From Lucifuga dentata (taxonomy: Eukaryota > Chordata > Actinopteri > Ophidiiformes > Bythitidae): a stretch of 64,000 nt of DNA. The notes below the pieces were generated by a model that was given only the letters and a program-made list of their open reading frames with translations, was not told the DNA's origin and did no database searches. Positions 26,701 to 36,419 of the stretch are shown in pieces. Position numbers and translations under genes: made by a program. The stretch lies in contig VXCM01001306.1 in assembly GCA_014773175.1 (NCBI GenBank), positions 62,001-126,000 on the forward strand, read 5' to 3'. The stretch's first letter is position 1, and each line of letters begins with the position of its first letter.

Positions 26701-29700
26701 TTTTAAAAGCTAACTTATTCTGAGAGACTCGTACCTTGTCCATCCTCGACATGAATGTCATAAATGTGGGAATGTGTCTTCAGTGTGAACAACAGACCAA
26801 TGATGTAGGCAGCCGGCAACAGGGCGGAAACTGTATACACCAATGGCCTAACAATGACAACAGAATTAGTGAGAGAGGAGGGAAAATGGAGTACAGGAGC
26901 TTTATGTGTTATTACACAAACTCCAAACTTTGTACTGGCTGGTTTTGGTATGTTTTTACCCAATAACTAAAAATCATACACATTTCTGCTGAGCATTTTC
27001 CACATCGCACCACATGTTCTTAACTTTATTTCATATCTCACAGGCAGATTGTGGCTCCCATTCCTTAGATCTTTCTTGAAATAGGCAATTCATTTTGCAT
27101 CCTTTTGGTACATTTTGATGCGTTTATTTGAATTGACAAAGTTATGTCATCGTTCATGCAGACAGAACCATGGTCTGTTTTAAATTCTTTCTTGGTGTAT
27201 TCAAGTCAATAATGCATGATTCAAACAGCGGATAAACAATAAGCAGGAGGAGGAGGACAATGTAAGAAGATGTGAGATCTTTCTTAAATGCACCAAGAAG
27301 AGTTAAAATATAACTATATGAGAAACTGTCTTGGTGGTGTGGCAGCATTAGGTGGAAGTGCTGTTTATAATGCAATTTGTAGTTAATCAGTGAAAACATG
27401 CAAAATCACAGTTATCCTTTAACTCCTCTATATTACATTCAGAATATAAATAATAAAAATACGTAATTACTTACTCGACATGGCTGTGGAACAATGTGCT
27501 GTTGTTCTGTTGAATAAAAATTTAAACATATGTATATATATTTTTTATGTGTAATACAACACGGAAGTCACACACATGTTTATTATTTGTGCATGTAAGT
27601 TTGTAAGTTTGCTAACCAGATCATACTGGCAGTTGTGGCAGACAAACTGCCCACTGCTGTTGCTTTTGTTGCTTCCTCCAGTGGAGTTGGTGCAGGAGTC
27701 ACACACCAAGTTCCCATAAGCTTTAGAGAACAATGTGGGGGCAAACACACCTGACATTGACAGAGAGATAATTCAGTTTATCACATTTGGTAATTGTTTA
27801 TTTTGAGGTCCATTTAGATTTGGGCAGCCAAAAATGTAGGGTGGAACAAAGGTTAATAGAGCCAGGTCCGTCATCACCTTAGTGTGCTGAGTATTTTTAC
27901 ATCAGACTTGTATTTTTTTTGAGCTTTAACAAAAATAAAATATAGCAATAAAAGAGACATTTTGTTGCCTCCCTCTTATGAGAGGTTCTAACAACTTGTT
28001 TTTGTCACTTTCCTTCCAAAAATGTAGTTTGGGTTTGCTATATTTGTTTTGTTTTTGGGACTTGCCTCCTACAGAGATGAAGAGCAACGCCGAGCTCACT
28101 CCTGTACAGCGACTGCTGAACCTTTGCTCACTGTGTCTCAGCCCTCCGATGATCATGCAGATGCCCTGAGAAAGGATTCATACTGGGTATTTGGAACATG
28201 ATTTTGACTGAATGACTGAAAGATGAATCGTTCAACGACTGGTTTTTCTGCGTTAAATGCAGGGCGACTCACAGGGATGAAGAGGATGCAGCCGAGCAGC
28301 GTGCCAGTCAGAGCTGCCTTAACAACCTCCTGCAGACAGGGGTTGGCTTCCCGGTGAGCCCTGAGCAGGGCTGTGATGTAGAAGGTCAACTCTGTGATGG
28401 AGCCAAAGGTGGCGTTGACCACTGCACCCACAGCAAAGTTACTCTGGGCTGAGATGCTGCAGCCAGTAAAAGTGAGGAAATTGGTTTACGTGCACATCAA
28501 AATGACCCAATAAATAGCAGAAGCATAAATGAAGTTATTAATTCTATTTCATTTCTAGTGCATCTGCACTCCTGATGATGGTGTCTTAGCATCAATCTTG
28601 TCATAATGAGACACTGAGCTCACCTTGCAATGCCCATGCCAATGTAATACGACAAAGGTATTATGGACCCGATTGCTATGGCAAACTTGACGTCCGAACT
28701 GACATACTGGTTTTCTTTGTCGATGTAACCGGTTACTATGGCAATGATCACTAGAGGGAGGAGATCTGAGATGGGAGTCAAAGGTGATAATGGTTGTTTA
28801 TTTTATGCACACTCGCACACTCGAATCCCATCACATATACTGTAAAGGATACTGACAGCAAACACATTGATCCCATCAATGGTGTATTTGTAATAGTACC
28901 AGTTTGTAGCATGGTAACAGCACAGCAGCGCTCGGGTCTCACCGCCATGACGCTACAGATTCGGTTAAAAAAAATAAAAATTTTATTGTTCAAAAACCAA
29001 ATAAATAAAGTTGGGGGAAAAAAATAAATAAAGAAACTGAGCATTAAACCAACACTGAAGAGGCTCACACTTCTCCAGGTGTATGTGCTGCGCAGCTATA
29101 CACCTGGAGTTCTTATATACGGTATATAAGAACTACCGTATATACTCGAGTATAAGCAGATCTCATATATAAGCCGATCCCCTGATGTTGTTCCATCAAT
29201 TTATTTGTTCAGGAAATTACCTGTGTTTCTGGGTATTGTCATAGTATTCCTGTAATTTTCTGAAAATAATCCACGTACTTGTAAACATGATATTTATTTC
29301 AGCAGCTGATTACCGTAACTGACCAATCACTACAGCACTTAGTGGCTGCTGCAAAATGTGCTGGATAAGATGCTTAGTCAGGAAATATCTCATTCTAAGG
29401 TATAATTTAAACTATTTTCCATGGGTAGTGGTAATGGGTAGTATTTCCACCCCTGGAAATTTCGTTCTCTGGGATCAAATTTGAATTTCTCTCGTATAAG
29501 CCCCGATTTGCTTTGTGAAATTTGGTAATAAAATCTCAGCTTATACTCGAGTATATATGGTAAATCTATCTTACCTTCTTCCCAGAGCAGGTGGAGACAG
29601 ACACATCCTCAGGGGCCAAGAGGAGAATGACACGCAAAGTGCGTGCGTTCATCTTTGCCACAGGGATCGTGAAGACCAGGATCCAGGAGAGGATGCAGGC

Positions 29701-32700
29701 CAGGGAGTGGACAACCAACAGAAGAGGATACCCCAGCAGCAGCCACACATAAGTGGAGAAACGATGCTACACACCAAATTATATTCTATTTGTACACAGG
29801 TATCTCTGTGTTGCAGAGATCAACTTTGAAAGGTTGTACTGGTGTGGAGACATATGTTCCTTTATAATATATACTGAGATATTTGTGCCTTTTCTATAAG
29901 ACTTGTTCATGTTTGTAATCTTACCCAGTATGGAGTGCGCTGAGGCCGATCTGGCCTCGCTGCGACTGGCAACTCTGTGGGGGAAGGCAGCAGGATTGGT
30001 GAACCATCTTCCACCTCTTGTGTGGTGCATTCACAGTCAGGTGCTCTGTCACAGCATCTACTCACTGTATTTCCTATCTAAAGAAAGACAAGAATCACAG
30101 ATGGGATTCCTTTGGGCAGAAGAATTTGATTGGAATTGGTTTAAGTGTCATTTGCATCTTCGATAATGCTTGACAGCCAATGAGCTACAAGTCGCTTGTA
30201 GCGTTGTGTTATTCACAAAAGCAAGATGTCTGCTTTCGTGACAACAAGTCCGTGAGAAACTAAGAGGAATTTAGAAGGGATAATCTGCATCTGACTTGTT
30301 TCAGTTAGTTGAGATAAGAAAAAAATCAGTAGGAGGAAGCATTAACAGATCTAAATCCAAACAGTACCTCCTGGATTGGCTTGCCAAAAGGCCACAGGAA
30401 GTAGCATGACAGTTTCCAGCAAAGCTTACCTGCGGAGAAAGAGAAAAGAAAACAGTGAGGGCAATACCTCATAATTGATTATGTAAATTATCATTAACTT
30501 GATGTCAATTTAGATCAAGGCATTCTGTCATACCGTACGGTACACCAATAATGGTGATGAACATAAACACACCAACCAGTAGGTATGCCAGAGAGACCCA
30601 CCAACCCAAGAGAAACACATACGCAATATTTCCACACGAGATGAAATGACCTGACACAAAGACGACAATCAGAAGAAATCATTAGCGATGGGCGGAGCCA
30701 CTGCTGTCGTTTACTGTACATCAATATATTCAGAAATCCCAAAATGTGTACTTGCAACAAAAACCTCACACAAACACAATAACCAATACCTGTATGTGGT
30801 TTAATAACTTTGAGGTCAGAGTAGAGCTCTTTCACGACCTCTGACCTGCCTTCAAACGGACGCTCTGTCACATGGCTTTTCCATTTTCTAAAACCAAACT
30901 GACACACATAGAAACACCAAAACTGAGCCACCTGTTGAGGGATGAACTGTAATTTTGTTGAATTCAAACCATTCTTGGTTTGTGGTGGGAAACTTCCTCT
31001 GTTAAAGGTCCTACCCGGTAGTTGTTGACCAGTTTGTTGGCTTCAACTTCATTCTCTGCTCTGATGGTCCTCTTGTTCTGGAGCTCTTCCCAGCTATCAT
31101 CACACACATGGTGGCTTGGATCTAAAACGAGGCGCGAGAAGATAACACGTAGACATTTGAAGTGAATCAGCATTGAGTCTAGAGAAGATGCTGTGACAAA
31201 TTTAAATGGGATGCTGTGCGGTGCTCACATGTATGTGCAGATGTGCATTTACTTGTACACACTACAGGACACAAAGAGTGATGCGGTGAGAGAGTGTGAG
31301 AGTCCACAGAATTCATTTGTTGACCTTCACATAGCGAGTCGTGGATCAACCCTTGAGTGTGACCTGCCTGAGTATCCTGTTCCTTTGGAAGATCTGCAAC
31401 AACAACCGGAAAACTGCTTATATAAGAAAAAAAAAAAATTCCATAGTCTTTAAAGGACCACACCACCCATTTTGCATGTTTGAGCCTAATATATTCAATT
31501 TTCATACACGTAAAGTTACTGACAATCCNACCACCCATTTTGCATGTTTGAGCCTAATATATTCAATTTTCATACACGTAAAGTTACTGACAATCCCCAA
31601 ATTTCCCAAAGCACACTAATGGAACGGTGAGTTAAAACATTTTTGTCCTACCTTCCAGACTGCCATTGATTTCAGTTCATTCTGGTACGCTATTAAAATC
31701 AACTTGTTGATACTTGAAACGTTCTTGGGATAGGTAATCCATCATCGTGAACAACACATGTATTCAACTTTTTTGGAAGTTTTGTAATTTTAGCATTTAA
31801 GCGCAATAAAAAGTGTGGAGTGAATGTATGTCTCAAATATATCCCAAAAGAAGACCTGAGTTTATCGAAAAATTTAAACGACCATACTTCATAAGGCTGC
31901 GTAACTATTAGCAGGCAAAACATCAATTTTTAAGGAGGGTGCATCGCTTGAATATTTGATTTTTAAAGATTAAGAGATTTTGCAAAATAGCAGGAAAGCT
32001 GAAATATGGTTTTATCCTTGGGAAATGATTTTTAGTAAACTTACATGTAAAATTTAATATATTAGGCTCAAATATGCAAAATTGGTGATATGGTCCTTTA
32101 AAGTATAAAGAGTGCATATGTATAAAGTATTTTGTAATATCAACAATATGGGCCATATAGTTACTGCACTTTTTGTCCATGAGCTGGTGAACCACATTTC
32201 ATTCTTGGTGACAATATTACTGGCAAGAACAATAGCATTATATTTGATTTCTGTCCACATTTAGTGGTCTGATTTAATTTAATCTAAATTTTTGGAATTA
32301 AAACTGAGTATATAAGATTGCTTGGATAAAACTGTGTCTAAACGTACAGCTTTTGAGGGAGTTGCTCAATTACGCATGAATCAAAAAACTGAACCATAAA
32401 CCATAAAGAAAGATAAAAAAAAAAAAAAANAAAAAAAAAAAAAAAGCATCAAAGAAACACAAAATCTGAGCCGGCTGCACTGCTTTCATATCAAATAAGT
32501 CTTTGTCTTGACAACAAAATCAACGTGGACTGACTTGTAACTTGTCAGAACATGCTGGACTGGCAGTCCTGCACTTCCTGTACAGAATCTGAGAGTCTGA
32601 ATCAAATGGCTCAAACATCCTGACAACAGCTGGATTTGTTCTGCATGGAGACCAGAGGCATGACTTCAATTTATAAAGGGTAAGAAGCCCCAGGCCACTC

Positions 32701-33394
32701 ATTCATCTTATTCACTCACAGAAAACATGATGAAAACAGAGGTATAAGACAAGCGAGTACAATATGCACGACTTCCTCTTTTGAAAAGTTGAAAAAAGTT
32801 GCCTCTATACGTTTTAAGTCTGTACACTTTAGTCTTATTTTGTTTCCTCTTTTTTTTCATCTTTGTGTGTGCTTTGCTTCCTGAAATATTTAGAAATCTG
32901 AAGGACAGCAGCAGATGTTAGTTAACACTGATAAATGAGGTTTGTGGTGTAATTTACAGTTTATAGCCAAGTCCATCAGTGTAGAAAACAAAGAGCTTAA
33001 GATTCACTATAAAGACAAAATCTTACAATATAACAGAATAAGGTGTCAAAAATTATGGGGCATGTTATTGCCGGTTTAGCTCATTCTTTTCTGGGTAACC
33101 ACAAAGTTTAAAATTTCTCACAACTACACCATAATGTAATGTAATGTACAGAGGGGATGGTGGTTTGCAGAAAGTAGATGTTGACTGGAAAGGGAAAAGG
33201 AGGAAAGAAAGATTAATTCCAAATTATATCTTGTCTAGACCAAAAGATCCTGTAGCTCCTCTTAAATAAGAAAGAGGAACTCTTATTTTTTTTTTGTTAA
33301 TTGCTACCAGTATTTTTGTGCAGAAATTCAATTCATACATCTAATTTTGACGTATAAATACAGACAAAATATAACTATAAGTCTACTAAATGTT

Positions 33395-33470
<76 letters not shown>

Positions 33471-33534
33471 NNNNNNNNNNNNNNNNNNNNNNNNNNNNNN
33501 NNNNNNNNNNNNNNNNNNNNNNNNNNNNNNNNNN

Positions 33535-33610
<76 letters not shown>

Positions 33611-33878
33611 CGTAATCAATACAGCATGACTGTTCAAAAAGCAACAGATTAGTGATGACAAAAAGTGAGCTTTTTTCTTTTCTCTTTCATGCTAAATGCT
33701 AAATATCGCCTACTGGGAGCTTTAATATGGAGACGTCTTTATCCTATTTAGCTGTCAATGACGCTTTGTACTTAATAGAAATAAACTTTTAGTTTAGCTT
33801 TGGCTGCTCACCGTGAATGTATTCCGCCGGCATCCTCCTCCGGCTGACCGGGTCGGTGCTCCGTGAGGACAGGGACAT
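23740..33878 (-). CDS. cax1: Endomembrane cation/H+ exchanger of the CAX/VNX1 family, twenty coding exons
   Basis: Multi-pass antiporter that exchanges cations for protons across endomembranes; zebrafish cax1 is reported to be needed for neural crest development. Coding exons in transcript order: 33812-33878, 31253-31393, 31015-31121, 30790-30931, 30534-30650, 30368-30429, 29925-30077, 29575-29766, 28853-28952, 28624-28765, 28273-28456, 28066-28165, 27617-27750, 27475-27506, 26735-26847, 26461-26606, 26287-26381, 26122-26200, 25910-26018, 23740-23813. They total 2289 nt (762 aa). The first half is a tail with two hydrophobic segments (about 153-210 and 264-310). The first CAX signature VNATFGSITEL lies near 421-431, and the second, AMVPEIPEIVNG, near 653-664. 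A Cys pair module (C519, C522, C540, C543) lies in the central loop. Intron 12 uses a GC donor. The gene is known from fish and absent in mammals. Exon 2 rests on phase and splice sites only. Confidence 0.88.
24308..24862. mobile_element. TTAA-flanked MITE, copy C (second subfamily)
   Basis: It begins AGGACCATGATGGTGGTTTT after TTAA (24304-24307). It uses the variant GAGCACAATAAATACTCTTC rather than GCCTAATATATTCAATT, which marks a second subfamily. The right end has lost its last bases just before a TTAA. It lies in the last cax1 intron. Confidence 0.75.
25176..25806. mobile_element. TTAA-flanked MITE, copy D
   Basis: First subfamily. The left TTAA is at 25172-25175, and the right arm is cut off after CTCAAACATGC. 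It lies in the last cax1 intron and contains a contig-junction duplication. Confidence 0.8.
25275..25405. repeat. Contig-junction duplication around N at 25340
   Basis: The 65 bp at 25275-25339 recur at 25341-25405 across a single N. This is an unmerged contig overlap. Confidence 0.85.
29073..29134. repeat. Two adjacent inverted repeats (potential hairpins)
   Basis: The arms CTCCAGGTGTAT (29073-29084) and ATACACCTGGAG (29098-29109) pair around a 13 nt loop. Next to them, AGTTCTTATATAC (29108-29120) and GTATATAAGAACT (29122-29134) form a palindrome around one base. Both lie in a cax1 intron beside a TA-flanked MITE. Confidence 0.8.
29135..29562. mobile_element. TA-flanked MITE with CCGTATATACTCGAG ends
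   Basis: The ends are TACCGTATATACTCGAGTAT and, on the other strand, TACCATATATACTCGAGTAT, identical but for one base. The flanking TA dinucleotides suit a Tc1/mariner-type target site. No transposase is encoded. The right end stops 12 bp from the donor of a cax1 exon (29575 on the minus strand). Confidence 0.65.
31454..32097. mobile_element. TTAA-flanked MITE, copy E (cax1 intron 1)
   Basis: TTAA is intact on both sides (31450-31453 and 32098-32101), and the arms match the first subfamily. It begins about 60 bp from the acceptor of cax1 exon 2 and contains a contig-junction duplication. Confidence 0.88.
31462..31596. repeat. Contig-junction duplication around N at 31529
   Basis: The 67 bp at 31462-31528 recur at 31530-31596 across one N. 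This is an unmerged contig overlap. Confidence 0.85.
33391..33608. repeat. Poly-T tract, 64 bp gap and AC microsatellite
   Basis: A T run of about 77 bases leads into Ns (33471-33534) and then about 37 AC units (33535-33608). It lies in cax1 intron 1. The true length is unknown, and the reading frames across the gap are meaningless. Confidence 0.95.
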
Positions 33879-35558
33879 GTCCGCCAGTCAACCGTGACTC
33901 AACTGTGCAGTACAGAACAGATCCACGGGACAAATGTCGCTTCTCATGACGAGCAGGACAGACTTGTTCATAGAGGATCAAACGGAATTCTGGGAAATGT
34001 AGTCCACTATGGAATACCCATTGTGCCAAAATTAAAAATAAATAAATAAAAGAATAAATAAATAAATATGGAAATATAAAGATGAATAGCTAAAAGAATA
34101 AATAAAAGGTGGAAATATAAAGACAAATTTAAAAAATACATAAAAGAATAATTGAGCATTTTTATTTATTTTCACATTTATTTGTTCATCTATTTCTGTA
34201 TATATTTATTTATTAATTTATTCCTGTATTTATTTCTGCATATATATATATATATATTCTATATATTCTTAGATATATTCTTCTTTCTTTTTCTCGTAGG
34301 CCAAACTGTCAATCACCTTGCTGTGAGTGGGCCTGTTACACTTGATTTTACACTTGATAGCCATTTCACTAACATAGCTGACTGACTTTAACTGGCATCC
34401 ACAATTACCGACCAAATTTATGTTTCAAAATTAATTCAAAAATCTTTAAAGCATATATTAAAATAAACCTACCGGTACTTACCGGTACTCCTTAAAATCG
34501 TTTAATAAAGTTGCTGTCAATATCCGCAACCATAGAGGAACTACATAGCTTTCAAAATAAAAGATTCCGTTTTGACAGGAAGTAGAAAAATAAAAGCCAA
34601 ACAAAAAGATTTAATAATTGTAACTTTATGTATATAATGATGCAAATCAACTATGCTTTAAGTTTATACTTTGAGCGATCCTTGAGCCATATAAACGAAG
34701 TCTGGCCCACCCACTTCTTAAACTAGGTTCTGTTCTCAAGAATCAACAAAAGGGTTTTTCTTTAATCTGTCTTTGTACAAAGCTTAAACATGTTCATGGG
34801 GTTTTCAGTATATTTTCTAAAGTAAATTACTGCCATCCTTTATTTTATATGTCAACTTTAGAATTTATTTTAGATTATGAAACCAAATTAGTTGCAATAA
34901 AAGTGTCAAATGACAAATTACAAATGATAAAAAATGCTGAATTAATAAAAAAACAAAACAAAACTTTTTTTTGTCTGCACAATATTTGTCAAATATTGAG
35001 CAGACACAGCAGCAGTCGGAGAGACAGACCAGATGAGGAATTTCAATTAAATGTACAGTCAAATTTAACAAGCTCTGAAATCAGGTTATTGTTTGGAAAT
35101 AGTTCAGTGATACCAGAGGGCTAAGATCACAATTCAGTGACACAAAATTCCATAAACATTCATCAACATAATGATGAACACATTTTCTATATATATAAAA
35201 ATAAAAGATACATAAAATTACATACATTAAAACCAAGAAATAAATCAACTCTGAAAAACTTTATTCCAAATGATATCTTATTTAGACCAAAAGATCCTGA
35301 CAAAATGATCTTGGTTAAAATGCAGAGGTGCTTTTGCTCTCCATTCCTGCCAAGATAAAAATACAAAATTGATGAAATGTTAGAATGATCAATTTAGTAT
35401 GTCAAATTTGATTTTATACCAAAATTGTGAATGTTAACAGTTTGTCATAATATGGAACTGCAATCTGTCATACTTGGCTTCAGCAAAGTTCAAACTAAAT
35501 CAAATCAGAGAGAACATTCTGCCCTACAAAATAAACAACTGGTGACAAATAAAGCTGG
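33879..35558. other. Intergenic region between divergent cax1 and choriogenin
   Basis: The interval holds the presumed cax1 promoter next to 33878, an AATA-type low-complexity run (about 34030-34120), TTTA/TA-rich sequence (about 34150-34270) and otherwise AT-rich sequence without recognisable exons. A short stretch near 35263-35300 resembles one in cax1 intron 1 (33212-33250). Confidence 0.5.
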
Positions 35559-35590
35559 GGTCACAAAGACTTCTGCAGGTTTTTGTGACC
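35559..35590. promoter_or_regulatory. Candidate estrogen-response half-site palindrome upstream of choriogenin
   Basis: GGTCACAAA (35559-35567) and TTTGTGACC (35582-35590) form an inverted repeat containing the half-sites GGTCA and TGACC of an estrogen response element, but with wide spacing. The corresponding sequence survives, partly changed, in the relic gene at 43461-43494. Choriogenins are estrogen-induced in fish liver. Function here is inferred from motif and conservation only. Confidence 0.4.
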
Positions 35591-35607
35591 AATATAGTGG
35601 ATTTGGC

Positions 35608-36126
35608 CAGTGGTAGAAAACATATTCTAGTTTTTTTTTTCTTTGCTTATATAAATGTATCAGTACCACAATGGAAACATTATAAGTAAAAAATCCCACA
35701 TTTGTCATTTCAGTGAAGTGAAAGGAAGTGTTAGCATTATGCAGAATGGCCCCTTTCAGGGTGTTTTAAATTACTGATGTATTTTTATGTAAACATTTGA
35801 GCAATTCAAAAAATTTGAAAGTTGAAGGTGGTGCTAAACCTTTATATACAGTTTAGTAGTACATCCTGTAGAAATGTGTGTGTGTTTTTTAATAAGCTGA
35901 TTAAACATACAGTATATTTTGAATGTTAAATCTTTATTTGAGAAGTAGTAAGTAGTTAATAAAGTCATCAAATAAATGCAGTGGGGTTAAAAAAAAATAC
36001 AATGGTTCCCTAGAAATGCAGTGAAGCATAAAGTTGCAGAAAAGTAAAGTACTTAAGTATAGCATCTCCACACTAGACATAAGTATAGTACTTAAATTAT
36101 TGTACTTAGGTACTTTCCACCTCTTG
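35608..36126. mobile_element. MITE inserted in the choriogenin promoter
   Basis: The ends CAGTGGTAGAAAA and TACTTTCCACCTCTTG are near inverted repeats and match the common teleost CAGTGGTGGAAAGTAAC type. The body has the usual ACTTAAGTA-type motifs (36050-36110). The relic gene lacks this block, which supports insertion. Exact ends and target duplication are uncertain. Confidence 0.6.
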
Positions 36127-36196
36127 ATTGTCAGTAGATTTGTTGTACATTTATTGAGTAATTTGATAGGATGTGCTTATCACCACTTGTCCTACG

Positions 36197-36202
36197 TATA
36201 AA
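36197..36202 (+). promoter_or_regulatory. Candidate TATA box of the choriogenin gene
   Basis: TATAAA within CGTATAAAACTGATCTTGTG is conserved in the relic gene (43600-43605). It lies 218 bp before the start codon, which is long for this family. An AATAAA-like sequence at 36366 may instead set a nearer start site. Confidence 0.45.
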
Positions 36203-36419
36203 ACTGATCTTGTGAATTTGCCAAAATGTTTGCCAAATCAAATGAATAATCTAGAGCACAGACTACACCCCGGATATTTTAATTGGCTGTGGGAAAGAGA
36301 GGCAGGAGTGATTGGAGGAGTTACTTAGCATCAGAGGTGGGGTTCTCAAACATTCGTCTACCCACAAATAAATGTGGCAGCATAAGTGTGGACTGCCTTG
36401 GTCAAACTGCTGCAAAACC

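Noticed and set aside
33328..33661. Frames of Lys, Phe, Thr-His or Cys-Val runs
   Set aside because: They are poly-T, gap and AC repeat artefacts.
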